NCBI RefSeq assembly: GCF_000591415.1
Contig: NZ_JEMF01000032.1
Location: forward strand, 1-64,000
Direction: 5' to 3'
DNA length: 64,000 nt
DNA from: Cobetia crustatorum
GTDB lineage: Bacteria > Pseudomonadota > Gammaproteobacteria > Pseudomonadales > Halomonadaceae
A model generated the notes under the pieces. The model did no database searches and was not told where the DNA came from. It saw only the letters and a list, made by a program, of their open reading frames with translations. Shown piece after piece: positions 16,885 to 26,121 of this stretch. How positions within the stretch are numbered: the stretch's first letter is position 1; every line of letters begins with the position of its first letter. Both the position numbers and the translations under genes were made by a program.

Positions 16885-18162
16885 TTACAGGTTTACGAGG
16901 AACAGGGAAAGGGATGGAATGAGGCAGATAGCCAGCCAACAGGCCATCAGGGCGATGAAGTAGGGAATGACATACTTCACCAGTCGCACGTAGGAGATGC
17001 CGGTGATGCTACTGGCAACATACAGGTTCAGTCCGAAGGGCGGTGTGACGAAACCAATCGCCGCACCGACCAGGAAGATGACCGAGAAGTGGATTGGGTC
17101 AACGCCTGCCTGTTGTGCGATAGGCGCAAGAATGGGCGCAAGAATGATCGTTACCGGCAGGCTCTCAAGGATCATACCTGCCAGCAGGATGATCAGCATG
17201 CAGGTGCCTAGCGTCAGATAGTAGTTGTCGATTCCGCTGAGCAGTTCACTGAGTGCCTGACCTGCACCGAGTACTGATAGCAGTTGCTGCATGACGACGG
17301 AAATGGCGATCAGCGGTGCCAGCATTCCTGCAATCTGACCCGAGCGAAGCATGATGGTGGGCAGTTTCTTCAGGCTGATTTCCCGCGTGATCAAAAGCCC
17401 GGCGATCATGGTGAAACCGACCGTGATGGCGGCGGCTTCCGTCGGTGAGAACTTGCCGGAATAGATGCCATAGATGACCACGCCAATGGTGGCAAAGCCC
17501 AGATAAGCCTTGCGTGCCAGCGTGGCACTGACGCCCATCTTGAAGGGCTGAACCTGCCCCCAGCCATTTTTACGCGCCACCAGATAGCAGGCCACCATCA
17601 TCGCGATCACCATCATGGCACCTGGCAGCATGCCAGCGATGAACAGGTCACTGATCGACAGGTTCATCATGAAGCCATAGACGATGAAGATGATACTGGG
17701 CGGGATGATGATGCCCACCGTGCCGCCGGAAGCTGCCGTCGCCGCCGCGAAGCGCTCGTCATAACCGTTCTTGACCATCTCCGGCTGCATGATCGAGCCG
17801 ATGGTGGCGGTGGTGCCGGCATTGGAGCCGGAAATCGCCGCGAATAGGCCACAGGCCCCCAGTGTCGACATGCCCATGCCACCGCGTATCCAGCTCAGTG
17901 TGGAGTAGGAAAAGTCGGAGAGTCGTTTGGCAATCCCTGCGGCGTTGATCAAATCGCCGGTGAGGATGAACAGTGGCAGGGCCAGCAAGCCGAAGAAGCT
18001 TAGTCCCTGGAAGAGAGTGACGCCGACGTTGGCCAAGGTGAAGTCGATGACAAGACTGACGCCAACGACCCACAAGCCAATGACGAGGAAGATAGGCACG
18101 CCCAGCAGGAAGAAGGCCGTCACGCCTGCCGTGATGAGGGAGATCCAGATACTGTCAGCCAT
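16885..18162 (-). CDS. TRAP transporter large permease DctM (transporter 2, isethionate-type module)
   Basis: DctM-family membrane subunit of about 425 residues, with LFILTGDLINAAGIAKRL, FAAISGSNAGTTATIGSIM, SGGTVGIIIPPSIIFIVYG and IGFVTPPFGLNLYVASSITG. The start at 18162 follows AAGGAG by 6 bases; the longer frame to 18213 overlaps the upstream gene and lacks a better ribosome site. It is the last gene of the dctPQM operon read leftward. The proposed substrate is isethionate, from the neighbouring GMC dehydrogenase and IclR regulator. Confidence 0.87.
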   Translation of the reverse strand: MADSIWISLITAGVTAFFLLGVPIFLVIGLWVVGVSLVIDFTLANVGVTLFQGLSFFGLLALPLFILTGDLINAAGIAKRLSDFSYSTLSWIRGGMGMSTLGACGLFAAISGSNAGTTATIGSIMQPEMVKNGYDERFAAATAASGGTVGIIIPPSIIFIVYGFMMNLSISDLFIAGMLPGAMMVIAMMVACYLVARKNGWGQVQPFKMGVSATLARKAYLGFATIGVVIYGIYSGKFSPTEAAAITVGFTMIAGLLITREISLKKLPTIMLRSGQIAGMLAPLIAISVVMQQLLSVLGAGQALSELLSGIDNYYLTLGTCMLIILLAGMILESLPVTIILAPILAPIAQQAGVDPIHFSVIFLVGAAIGFVTPPFGLNLYVASSITGISYVRLVKYVIPYFIALMACWLAICLIPSLSLFLVNL

Positions 18163-18172
18163 GATGATCTCC

Positions 18173-18754
18173 TTAATCCATGATGGACGGTTGGAGGTTG
18201 AAGGACTCGCCACGGCGATACGTCAACCAGTCGGCGTAGAGGTTTTGCAGCACGCGATAGATGATCAGAATCCAGGCCAGTGGCGTGGCGAGGTAGAACC
18301 ACCACTGCATGACGTTATCGGTGCCTGGCACGATCGCGTAGTTGTTGTAGGCCAGCTCGACCTGAGTGGTGGTGAAGTAGATCACCATCATGCCGAAGCC
18401 AATCCACAGCACGGCATCAAGAATTAGGCAGGCGAACTGGCCGCCGCGCGGCAGCTTCATGCGGATCTCGTTGAGACTCAGGTGTGTGCGCTTCTTGACG
18501 TTGAGTGAGGCGCCGAACCAGGTCAGCCACAGGAACAGCAGTACGGGAATGCTGGTGCTCCAGGGAGCCTGCAGGCCGAAGAAGAAGCGGCGAATGACTT
18601 CGACGAAGATGATGCCGGCCATGCCGGAATAGGCGACCAGGATGATGACCTGTTCCAGATGGGCATCCAGCCACAGGAAGGGACGTGCCCAGGGGGCAGC
18701 CTTCTTGAGGGAGGGCTTGGTCGAGGGACGGCTGAATATGGTGGTATCGCCCAT
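18173..18754 (-). CDS. TRAP transporter small permease DctQ (transporter 2)
   Basis: DctQ-family small membrane subunit of about 193 residues. Hydrophobic segments include VIILVAYSGMAGIIFVEVI, STSIPVLLFLWLTWFGASLN, FACLILDAVLWIGFGMMVIY and WWFYLATPLAWILIIY. The start codon overlaps the stop of the binding-protein gene as TAATG, with GGAGGGGG as ribosome site, so translation is probably coupled. The end is 10 bases from the dctM start. Confidence 0.83.
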   Translation of the reverse strand: MGDTTIFSRPSTKPSLKKAAPWARPFLWLDAHLEQVIILVAYSGMAGIIFVEVIRRFFFGLQAPWSTSIPVLLFLWLTWFGASLNVKKRTHLSLNEIRMKLPRGGQFACLILDAVLWIGFGMMVIYFTTTQVELAYNNYAIVPGTDNVMQWWFYLATPLAWILIIYRVLQNLYADWLTYRRGESFNLQPSIMD

Positions 18755-19980
18755 TACCCCCTCCACCAGCGCTGCGGCTTGACGTTGACGGCGGCCATGT
18801 CGCGGGGGATTTCACGCGCGACGCTGTGAATCTCTTTATAGATGTCGAGCCCACCCGACCAGCCATTGAGGCGTTCACGCCACTGCTCCCACGGTTCAGG
18901 ATTGAATTCTGGCGCGCACATCTGTTCGGCGCGTGCACGTTCAGCATCGGAAAGCGGCGCCACACGTACATTGTTCTCGGCAAACACGGTGCCAGCCGCA
19001 GGATGCTCGGTGGCGCCGACGATTTCAAAGCGACCTGCCTCGTTCATGCCTTGAGTGAAGATCTGCGCACAGTAGGCGGATTCCATCACCTGGTCCTGCA
19101 GCTCTGCCCCCAGGCTATTGAACTTGTCCAGGTTCATGCCGGTGTGCTCAGTCCCCGCGAAGAAGCGCAAATCGACAGCCTGTGACACCACCGGTGCCAT
19201 GCCGGCATAGGCCACGGCGCTCATCCAGGTTTCGGCGCCATCTAGCAGGCCCTGACGCAGACCATCCAACGTCTCTTCCCATGCGACCGGTACCGGATTC
19301 AGGCCCAGTTGCTCCATGGCGATACGGCCCATCTGGGTGCCGGTCACACGGTTCTTGGTGCCTTTGAGCTGATCGATGCTGGTGACGAGCGGGCGGTCTT
19401 GCCACTTCAAGCCGAGCATGATGCCGCGTAGATCACAGTGGGTGAACAGGAATTGCAGGTTATGGCGCTCGCGCAGCGGTTGGCGTAGCAGTTGCTCACT
19501 TTTCTTGTGATAGAAGAAGTGGAACATGGAGGCGACGGTCGGGAACATGTACGCGAAATCGAGCACATTCAGATAGGGCGCACTGCCGGAGGAATTCTGG
19601 GTCGAGGCTGAATAGATATCGACGATGCCTTGCTGTGTCTTGCCTACGCAATCGAGCTGATTACAGACTTCGTTGCTGCCCATGAATTCGACACGGATGG
19701 CGCCATTGGTGCGCTCTTCCAGATCACGCGCGAAGAACAGCTGACCAGACTTCTGAATATCGAGGTTGCGCTCGTTGAAGCCTGAAGCACCGAAGCGCAG
19801 CTGGAATTTGGGCGCGGTCTTGTAGCGTTTCTGCTGCTGCTCATCTGCGGCGCGAGCCAGTGTGGAGGCGGTCAGACCCACTCCGAGACCTGATGCGGCC
19901 AAGAGGGTCGAGGTTAGTCCGAAGCGTCCAGAGATATTGAGAAAGTCACGGCGAGACAGCTTGCTGAGTGGCGTAGGCAT
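18754..19980 (-). CDS. Tat-exported TRAP substrate-binding protein DctP (transporter 2)
   Basis: DctP-family binding protein of 408 residues, longer than the usual 320-350. The N-terminus SKLSRRDFLNISGRFG followed by a long alanine/leucine segment ending LARA|AD is a twin-arginine signal, so it is likely exported folded. The mature domain has the DctP core VAWEETLDGLRQGLLDGAETW near residues 220-240. It heads dctPQM, read leftward from the control region shared with the GMC gene. TRAP systems accompany isethionate dehydrogenase in isethionate utilisers lacking the IseU permease; the substrate here is inference. Confidence 0.83.
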   Translation of the reverse strand: MPTPLSKLSRRDFLNISGRFGLTSTLLAASGLGVGLTASTLARAADEQQQKRYKTAPKFQLRFGASGFNERNLDIQKSGQLFFARDLEERTNGAIRVEFMGSNEVCNQLDCVGKTQQGIVDIYSASTQNSSGSAPYLNVLDFAYMFPTVASMFHFFYHKKSEQLLRQPLRERHNLQFLFTHCDLRGIMLGLKWQDRPLVTSIDQLKGTKNRVTGTQMGRIAMEQLGLNPVPVAWEETLDGLRQGLLDGAETWMSAVAYAGMAPVVSQAVDLRFFAGTEHTGMNLDKFNSLGAELQDQVMESAYCAQIFTQGMNEAGRFEIVGATEHPAAGTVFAENNVRVAPLSDAERARAEQMCAPEFNPEPWEQWRERLNGWSGGLDIYKEIHSVAREIPRDMAAVNVKPQRWWRG

Positions 19981-20266
19981 GGTAGTGCTCCCGGTGTTGT
20001 GTTTGCTTTTGTGGTGGGATGCAGGTCTTGCTGATGCTCCGTGGCGTCACGTCACGGGCGTTGTCTCAGCATTTTCTTGGCGTTTTCGAGCTGTGCTATG
20101 CATGTGTACTTTTGACTAACTCTCTAGCCGTACATCGCGCTTTAGCAACGAGACAAATCTCAATGTAGGGCAGTTATCTTGATTTGGCAAAATTATCGAG
20201 ACAGTACGTTTCGTATTTGACGAATTTTGTTTTCGATACCATTATTACGAGACAAAATGTCTCAAT
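19981..20266. promoter_or_regulatory. Divergent promoter region with three GAGAC-type operator candidates
   Basis: This AT-rich 286-bp gap serves both the TRAP-2 operon and the GMC gene. It carries CGAGACAAATCTCA (20149-20162), an imperfect palindrome CGAGACAGTACGTTTCG (20197-20213) and a perfect one, GAGACAAAATGTCTC (20249-20263), that ends three bases before the first candidate ATG of the GMC gene. Multiple palindromes at a divergent promoter fit an IclR-type regulator. Which regulator binds is inference. Confidence 0.6.
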
Positions 20267-21964
20267 ATGGTTGAGAAAATAATGAAAACAATACGTTATG
20301 CCAACGAAGACGTCACAACCACCTACGACTACATCGTGATCGGTGCAGGTTCTGCCGGCTGCGTGGTCGCCAATCGCCTTACGGAAGACCCGTCAATCAA
20401 GGTGTTATTGCTTGAAGCGGGTGGTTCAGACTGGAATCCATGGATTCATGTGCCAGTCGGCTATTTCAAGACCATGCACAATCCGGCGACGGACTGGTGC
20501 TATCTCACTGATCCTGATTCGGGAATCAATGGCCGTCGCCTGCAATGGCCGCGCGGCAAGGTCTTGGGTGGTTCCAGTTCACTCAATGGCCTGTTGTACA
20601 TTCGCGGTCAGCACGAGGATTACGATGACTGGGCGGCGGCAGGTAATCAGGGTTGGGATTTCAAGTCGGTGCTGCCGTATTTTCGCAAGTCGGAATGTCA
20701 GGCGCGTGGTGCCGATAAATGGCATGGCACTGATGGGCCGCTGCATGTATCGGATTTGCGTCTCAAGCGTGAGATCGCCGAACGATTCATCGAGGCGGCC
20801 ATTCAGACGGGTATTCCGCTCAATAAAGATGTCAATGGTGAGCGTCAGGAGGGAGTGGGCTATTTCCAGCAGACGACCCATAGGGGCCTGCGTTGCAGCA
20901 CCGCCAAGGCGTTTTTGCGTCCAGCGCTGACGCGCGGCAACCTGACGCTGGCCAAGCATGCCCATTGCCGACGCGTGCTGCTTGAGGGCAAGCATGTCAT
21001 CGGCGTGGAGTATGAAGTGAAAGGCAAGGTGTCACGCGCACTGGCACAGCGTGAAGTCGTGCTCTCCAGTGGCGCCATTGGCAGCCCGCAGATTCTGCAG
21101 TGCTCCGGCATCGGTGATCCAAGGCACCTGGCCAGTGTCGGGGTCGAATGTCTGCATGAGTTGCCGGGGGTTGGCGAGAATCTGCAAGACCACCTTCAGG
21201 TGCGACTGGTCTTCAAGACCCAATGCCGCACGCTGAATGATGAGGTGAGAAGTCCGCTAAAGAAGCTGGCGGTCGGCACCCAGTACCTCTTCACGCGTAC
21301 GGGGCCGCTGACGTTGGCGGCCAGTCAGGTGTGTGCCTTTACCCAGTCACGTGAAGGACTGACACGCCCGGATATCCAGTTCCACATGCAGCCATTGAGT
21401 GCCGACAAGCCGGCAGATGGCGTGCATCCCTTCTCTGCCTTTACCTCTTCGGTGTGCCAGCTGCGTCCCCATAGCCGTGGTTATGTGCGCATCACCAGCG
21501 CCGATGCCAGCGTGTATCCCTCCATTCAGCCCAATTACCTCAGCGCTGAGGAAGACCGCCGTGTCGTGGTAGATGCCGTCAAGGTGGCACGTCGTATCGC
21601 TCAGGCAGCGCCGCTGGCGGCGGTCATCAGTGAAGAGTATGTCCCTGGAGCCCAGTACCAGAGCGATGAAGAGCTGTTGGAAGCCGCGCGCCAGTTCAGC
21701 CAGACCATCTATCACCCGGCGGGCACCTGCAAGATGGGCAATGATGCGCTGGCGGTGGTCGATGATGAACTGCGCGTGCACGGACTGAGAGGGCTGCGGG
21801 TGGTTGATGCCTCGATCATGCCGGTCATCGTCTCCGGCAATACCAATGCGCCCACCATCATGATCGCCGAGAAAGCCTCGGACATGATCAAGCTGCCCAG
21901 CTCGAGATGGCCAAAGCCAGCTAACGCGATTCAGCGCCGCTATCAGGCGTTCATTGCTTCCTGA
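20267..21964 (+). CDS. iseJ: GMC-family flavoprotein dehydrogenase, probable isethionate dehydrogenase IseJ
   Basis: GMC oxidoreductase of up to 565 residues, choline-dehydrogenase-like. The FAD motif GAGSAG is at residues 25-30, GMC signature 1 lies in [21 protein letters not shown], signature 2 in [17 protein letters not shown], and the catalytic His is in [12 protein letters not shown] near residue 483 with SGNTNAP at 523-529. GMC dehydrogenases with IclR regulators and TRAP genes form isethionate modules, in which IseJ oxidises isethionate to sulfoacetaldehyde. The start may be 20267 or the in-frame ATG at 20282; neither has a strong ribosome site. A different small alcohol remains possible as substrate. 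Confidence 0.68.
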   Translation: MVEKIMKTIRYANEDVTTTYDYIVIGAGSAGCVVANRLTEDPSIKVLLLEAGGSDWNPWIHVPVGYFKTMHNPATDWCYLTDPDSGINGRRLQWPRGKVLGGSSSLNGLLYIRGQHEDYDDWAAAGNQGWDFKSVLPYFRKSECQARGADKWHGTDGPLHVSDLRLKREIAERFIEAAIQTGIPLNKDVNGERQEGVGYFQQTTHRGLRCSTAKAFLRPALTRGNLTLAKHAHCRRVLLEGKHVIGVEYEVKGKVSRALAQREVVLSSGAIGSPQILQCSGIGDPRHLASVGVECLHELPGVGENLQDHLQVRLVFKTQCRTLNDEVRSPLKKLAVGTQYLFTRTGPLTLAASQVCAFTQSREGLTRPDIQFHMQPLSADKPADGVHPFSAFTSSVCQLRPHSRGYVRITSADASVYPSIQPNYLSAEEDRRVVVDAVKVARRIAQAAPLAAVISEEYVPGAQYQSDEELLEAARQFSQTIYHPAGTCKMGNDALAVVDDELRVHGLRGLRVVDASIMPVIVSGNTNAPTIMIAEKASDMIKLPSSRWPKPANAIQRRYQAFIAS

Positions 21965-21989
21965 ATTCAGGTTTTTATGAGGTGTTAGC

Positions 21990-23069
21990 GTGGCCAATAA
22001 CGATAATTCATCTTCATTGCTCGACAAGCCGACGGTGACCGACACATCGTCAGCGCCTCTGCGCAAGCTGGAAGCGTGCGTGCGGGCCGTCATGCCCGGC
22101 TTGCTGATCTGCATCATCATTGCGCTTGCCACCACTTTCATTGCTGATCACTACGGCGGCCCCACGCTGCTGTATGCGCTGCTGTTTGGCATGTCGCTGC
22201 ACTTTCTATCCGAAGACGGGCCATGTCGCGCCGGCATCGAATTTGCCTCCAAGACGGTGCTGCGCATCGGCGTGGCGCTATTGGGCGTCCGCATCACGCT
22301 TGAGCAGGTGGCGAGTCTCGGTGTGGGCCCCGTCATCACGGTCATTCTTGGCGTGGTCGCCACCATCATGTTCGGGGCACTGCTGGCGCGACTGATGGGG
22401 CTGGACCGTGAGATGGGCCTGCTGACGGGCGGTTCGGTCGCGATCTGTGGCGCTTCTGCGGCACTGGCGCTGTCGGCGGTGATGCCGCGCAACGCCACCA
22501 GTGAGCGTCACACCATCATGACGGTGGTCGGTGTAACGACACTGTCGACCATCGCGATGATCACCTATCCGCTGATCGTGAGAGTGCTGGGGCTGGACGA
22601 TGCCGAAGCCGGTATCTTTCTCGGCGGCACCATTCATGATGTGGCGCAGGTAGTCGGGGCGGGCTATATCATTTCCGAGCACACCGGCGATGTCTCCACC
22701 TTCGTGAAGCTACTGCGCGTGGCGATGCTAGTGCCAGCGGTGATGGTCTTCATGCTGCTGTTCCGCAATGCGCGTCAGGCCAATGGTGATGAAGGTGGCA
22801 AGGTGCCGATGTTCCCCACCTTCCTGATTGCCTTCGTGGTGCTGGTATTGATCAACAGTCTCGGCTGGGTGCCGTCTGTCGTGGTGGATGGCTTCACTGA
22901 CATGTCACGTTGGTGTCTGGTCGCGGCCATTGCGGCGCTGGGCGTCAAGACGTCGTTTCAGAAGCTGGCAGTGGTGGGCTGGAAGCCCGTCATCCTGATG
23001 GTGCTCGAGACCGTCTTCCTGCTGGTGCTGGTCACGCTGTGCATCAAGTTCGGACTGGCGAGCATCTGA
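21990..23069 (+). CDS. YeiH/UPF0324-family membrane protein, putative sulfate or sulfite exporter
   Basis: The 359-residue membrane protein of the Cons_hypoth698 (YeiH) family has about ten hydrophobic segments. Family features are TVLRIGVALLGVRITLEQV, TGGSVAICGASAALALSAVMP, IFLGGTIHDVAQVVGAGYIIS and WCLVAAIAALGVKTSFQKL. It starts with GTG after GAGGTG. It lies 25 bases downstream of the GMC gene, so the two are cotranscribed. Sulfonate catabolism releases sulfite in the cytoplasm, and clusters usually encode an anion exporter, so this placement supports a sulfonate role for the module. Transport activity of the family is not well established. Confidence 0.8.
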   Translation: MANNDNSSSLLDKPTVTDTSSAPLRKLEACVRAVMPGLLICIIIALATTFIADHYGGPTLLYALLFGMSLHFLSEDGPCRAGIEFASKTVLRIGVALLGVRITLEQVASLGVGPVITVILGVVATIMFGALLARLMGLDREMGLLTGGSVAICGASAALALSAVMPRNATSERHTIMTVVGVTTLSTIAMITYPLIVRVLGLDDAEAGIFLGGTIHDVAQVVGAGYIISEHTGDVSTFVKLLRVAMLVPAVMVFMLLFRNARQANGDEGGKVPMFPTFLIAFVVLVLINSLGWVPSVVVDGFTDMSRWCLVAAIAALGVKTSFQKLAVVGWKPVILMVLETVFLLVLVTLCIKFGLASI

Positions 23070-23086
23070 TCCCCTTGATGTTGCCA

Positions 23087-23120
23087 AGACGAGCCCTGCC
23101 ATCATTGGCAGGGCTCGTCT
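23087..23120 (+). terminator. Hairpin terminator after the YeiH-family gene
   Basis: A 15-bp perfect stem (AGACGAGCCCTGCCA with TGGCAGGGCTCGTCT) begins 17 bases after the stop codon. The downstream T-run is weak. Confidence 0.75.
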
Positions 23121-23321
23121 CATTGGGACTACAGGCGGCGCAGCAAGTACTCATATAGAGAGCTGATCACCCCGATGCACCGCGTCAATTGCTTCCTGGC
23201 TCACGAGTCGTATGATCACCTTCAACCTGCGCCTGACGCGTGGTCGGGGTGGCTCTCTCAGTGGGGCGCTCTGTGCCATCAGTGGAGCGCTCAGTGCCTA
23301 TTCTTCTCCTGGAGTCCGATG

Positions 23322-23759
23322 ATGTCCGAATCTCTTGTGCTGGCTTGCCCGCAGTGTCTTGCCCTCAATCGCGTGGCCACCGAGCGTTTGAATGACAACC
23401 CCAGTTGCGGGAAATGCAGCAGTGCCATGTTGCCTGAGGCGCCGCTGGAGCTGACCAGTGCCAATTACGAGGCACTGGTCGTGCGCAGCGAGCTGCCGAT
23501 CGTGATCGACTTCTGGGCCAGCTGGTGTGGTCCGTGCAAGACGATGGGACCGATCTTCAATGGCGTCGCCGCTGAAATGGGCACCCGGATGCGCTTCGCC
23601 AAGATCGATACCGAAGCCCAACAGGCGTTGGCGGGTCGTTTCGGCATCCGTAGCATTCCGACGCTGATGGTGATGAAGAAGGGGCAGGAGTTAGCACGTC
23701 AGGCCGGCGTGATGCAGGCAGGGCAGCTCAAGCAGTGGCTGGCACCGCACACTGTCTGA
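23322..23759 (+). CDS. trxC: Thioredoxin TrxC (thioredoxin 2) with N-terminal zinc ribbon
   Basis: The 145-residue thioredoxin 2 is a cytoplasmic disulfide reductase. The N-terminus carries the TrxC zinc-binding cysteines CPQC and CGKC, followed by a classical thioredoxin fold with active site FWASWCGPCK near residues 64-73 and the cis-proline segment IRSIPTLMV. The start at 23322 is 7 bases after GGAG; a longer frame from 23175 crosses low-complexity repeated sequence and is not credible. It is an independent gene following a terminator. Confidence 0.93.
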   Translation: MSESLVLACPQCLALNRVATERLNDNPSCGKCSSAMLPEAPLELTSANYEALVVRSELPIVIDFWASWCGPCKTMGPIFNGVAAEMGTRMRFAKIDTEAQQALAGRFGIRSIPTLMVMKKGQELARQAGVMQAGQLKQWLAPHTV

Positions 23760-23785
23760 GGAGACCTCACCTCGCAGTGGCCTGA

Positions 23786-24574
23786 TTACTCCTGGTAGAT
23801 CATCTTGCGTGTCATGCCGCCATCGACGACGTGATTCTGGCCAGTGATGAAGCCGGCCTTGTCCGAGATCAGGAAGGCGACCAGCGAAGCGATGTCCTCG
23901 ACATGACCGACACGACCCACCGGATGCTGGGCGTGGTCCTGCGCGCTCAGCGTCTCTGGCTGTGCCGTCTTCTGCCAGTCTGAGACGTCAATCCAGCCGG
24001 GACTGACGGCATTGACGCGAATCTCGGGCCCCAGGCTCATGGCCATGGCGTGGGTGAGGGCGACGATGCCACCTTTGCTGGCGGCGTAGGCTTCGCTGTC
24101 TGGTTCTGATTGCAGTGCGCGGCTGGAGGCCATGTTGATGATGCTGCCGCCATGCTCGCGCAGATGACGCGCCGCATGCTTGGCGGTCAGAAAGCTGCTG
24201 GTCAGGCTGGTATCCAGCACGCGGTGCCAGCTGTCGAGCGACAGGCTTTCCAGTGCGCCCTGAAAGGGATTGGCGATCGCGGCATTGTTGATCACGGCGT
24301 CCAGTCGGCCAAATACCTCAACCGTCTGCGCGATACTGGCCGCGACGGCGGATTCATCGCACACATCGACAGTCTGAAAGCTCAGGCGTGTGTTGCTGTC
24401 TTCTTGCTGCGCTTTGCATTGATCGGCGAGGTATTGCTCGCCAGCCTCATGGTCGATATCCACCACCATCACTTGCCAGCCGTTGGCGAGTAGGTGGTCG
24501 CTGATGCCGCGCCCGATGCCTTGTGCGCCGCCGGTGATGTAGGCCACTTTCCGAGGGGAGTGCGTGAGTGTCAT
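23786..24574 (-). CDS. SDR-family NAD(P)-dependent oxidoreductase
   Basis: Classical short-chain dehydrogenase of 262 residues. The cofactor motif TGGAQGIG is at residues 14-21, followed by DVCDES, the NNAA strand motif, catalytic Ser in INMASSRA and the YAASKGG Tyr-Lys pair near residues 165-171; the end has GFITGQNHVVDGGMT. It is convergent with trxC. The substrate cannot be told. It does not resemble the YdfG-like sulfoacetaldehyde reductase IsfD, so no link to the sulfonate genes is claimed. Confidence 0.85.
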   Translation of the reverse strand: MTLTHSPRKVAYITGGAQGIGRGISDHLLANGWQVMVVDIDHEAGEQYLADQCKAQQEDSNTRLSFQTVDVCDESAVAASIAQTVEVFGRLDAVINNAAIANPFQGALESLSLDSWHRVLDTSLTSSFLTAKHAARHLREHGGSIINMASSRALQSEPDSEAYAASKGGIVALTHAMAMSLGPEIRVNAVSPGWIDVSDWQKTAQPETLSAQDHAQHPVGRVGHVEDIASLVAFLISDKAGFITGQNHVVDGGMTRKMIYQE

Positions 24575-24639
24575 GCGGGAGCCCTTGTGCGTGTTTCAGG
24601 TGAAGTCTGGACTGAGTGTGTTCAGGAACTGTCAGAATG

Positions 24640-24678
24640 AAAAGCGCCCCGCCGGGCAATGTCCGGTGGGGCGCTTTT
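24640..24678 (-). terminator. Terminator of the YjdM/PhnA gene
   Basis: A 16-bp stem (AAAAGCGCCCCGCCGG with CCGGTGGGGCGCTTTT, one wobble) lies 34 bases after the stop of the leftward gene at 24712. Confidence 0.85.
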
Positions 24679-24711
24679 CAGTGTACTGCTGAGAGGTGAA
24701 TTCGCGACGAA

Positions 24712-25047
24712 TCAGACCTTCTTGACGAAGATGGACTTGAGCTTCATCGGGCCAACGCCATCGACCTTGCAGTCGATATCGTGATCCCCTTCGATCAGAC
24801 GGATGTTCTTGACCTTGGTGCCAACCTTGACGACGGAAGAGGTGCCCTTGATCTTCAAATCCTTGATCACGGTGACGGTATCGCCATCGACCAGCTCATT
24901 GCCATTGGCATCACGGAACACCGGACCCGTCTCTTCGGCAACGGCTTCCTTTGACCACTCGTGGGCACACTCAGGGCAGACGAACTGCATGCCGTCGTCG
25001 TAGGTGAATTCGGAATTGCAGGCCGGGCAATGGGGGAGGGCGCTCAT
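24712..25047 (-). CDS. yjdM: YjdM/PhnA-family zinc-ribbon protein
   Basis: The 111-residue protein has an N-terminal zinc ribbon ([25 protein letters not shown] written as CPAC and CPEC pairs) and a C-terminal SH3-like domain with [14 protein letters not shown] and [12 protein letters not shown], the layout of YjdM, formerly PhnA. The start at 25047 follows AAGGAAA. Although historically linked to phosphonate use, YjdM is not part of the C-P lyase pathway, and the function of the family is unclear. A terminator follows on the same strand. Confidence 0.88.
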   Translation of the reverse strand: MSALPHCPACNSEFTYDDGMQFVCPECAHEWSKEAVAEETGPVFRDANGNELVDGDTVTVIKDLKIKGTSSVVKVGTKVKNIRLIEGDHDIDCKVDGVGPMKLKSIFVKKV

Positions 25048-25210
25048 GACGGTTTCCTTGGCGGTCCGCCGAGGCGGATGACGTAATGGAAGAAGGCACG
25101 CATCGAGCTCAAGCGGTGCGCGAACGCCGGCAAGCCTACACCGATTGCCGGGTAGCATCCATGGACTGCGGCCCTTGGTCGCAACGGTGGCCGTCAATAC
25201 CGGGACATCA

Positions 25211-26119
25211 TCACTTTGCCATCAGGGCCTGGCCGACTTTCGAGCCATTGGCGCGGCCCAGTTGACGACTGATCCAGTCGCCGGTGCGCGCAAGCTGAGC
25301 GAGATTCACGCCACTGTCGATCCCCAATCCTTCCAGCAGGTAGATCACATCTTCGGTCGCAACGTTGCCCGAGGCGCCTTTGGCGTAAGGGCATCCCCCC
25401 AGGCCTGCCACGGAACTGTCGATGACCGAGATCCCTTCTTCCATAACGGTGTACAGGTTAGTGAGCGCTTGCCCATAGGTGTCATGAAAGTGTGCAGCGA
25501 GGCGTTCAACAGACACTTCACGGGTGACGGCTTCCAGCAGGCGCTTGGCCTTGAGCGGCGTGCCGGTGCCGATGGTGTCGCCCAGCGAAACTTCGTAACA
25601 GCCCATGTCGCTCAGTTCGCGCGCGACAGCGGCGACCTGCAAAGGCGAGATCTCTCCCTCATAGGGACAGCCCATCACGCAGGAGACATAACCGCGTACG
25701 CGCACGCCGGCCTCAAGCGCGCGTTCCATCACCGGCGCAAAGCGTGCCAGCGACTCGGCAATCGAGCAGTTGATGTTGCGCTGCGAGAAGGACTCGCTGG
25801 CGGCACCAAATACCGCCACTTCGCGAACACCGCACTCCAGGGCAGCCTCAAGTCCCTTCAAATTTGGTGTGAGGGCGGAGTAAGTGGTTACTGACTTTTC
25901 ACCCTCCATCGCCAATGCCTGCATGATCTCGCGATGATCAGCCATCTGCGGCACCCACTTGGGCGATACGAAGCTGGCGGCTTCTATATGACGCAGGCCA
26001 CTCTCCGAGAGCTTGCGAATCAGCGCTAACTTGGTCGCGGTATCGACCGGGGTTGGCTCATTCTGCAGGCCATCACGCGCGCCTACCTCGACAATTCGTA
26101 CGTTTTCAGGGAAGTGCAT
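25211..26119 (-). CDS. liuE: Hydroxymethylglutaryl-CoA lyase (LiuE)
   Basis: HMG-CoA lyase cleaves 3-hydroxy-3-methylglutaryl-CoA to acetyl-CoA and acetoacetate, the last step of leucine catabolism. The 302-residue DRE-TIM metallolyase begins [14 protein letters not shown] with the catalytic Arg-Asp, has [11 protein letters not shown] metal-binding histidines and the signature [14 protein letters not shown] with the conserved Cys. The ATG at 26119 is 9 bases after AGGAG; an in-frame GTG at 26125 overlaps the liuD stop but is only 3 bases from it. It is the last gene of the leftward liu operon. Confidence 0.93.
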   Translation of the reverse strand: MHFPENVRIVEVGARDGLQNEPTPVDTATKLALIRKLSESGLRHIEAASFVSPKWVPQMADHREIMQALAMEGEKSVTTYSALTPNLKGLEAALECGVREVAVFGAASESFSQRNINCSIAESLARFAPVMERALEAGVRVRGYVSCVMGCPYEGEISPLQVAAVARELSDMGCYEVSLGDTIGTGTPLKAKRLLEAVTREVSVERLAAHFHDTYGQALTNLYTVMEEGISVIDSSVAGLGGCPYAKGASGNVATEDVIYLLEGLGIDSGVNLAQLARTGDWISRQLGRANGSKVGQALMAK

Positions 26120-26121
26120 GC

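Noticed and set aside
23786-24574. SDR gene as sulfoacetaldehyde reductase IsfD of the sulfonate modules
   Set aside because: The sequence has the TGGAQGIG type of general SDRs and not the YdfG-like pattern expected of IsfD, and it is separated by a terminator and trxC.
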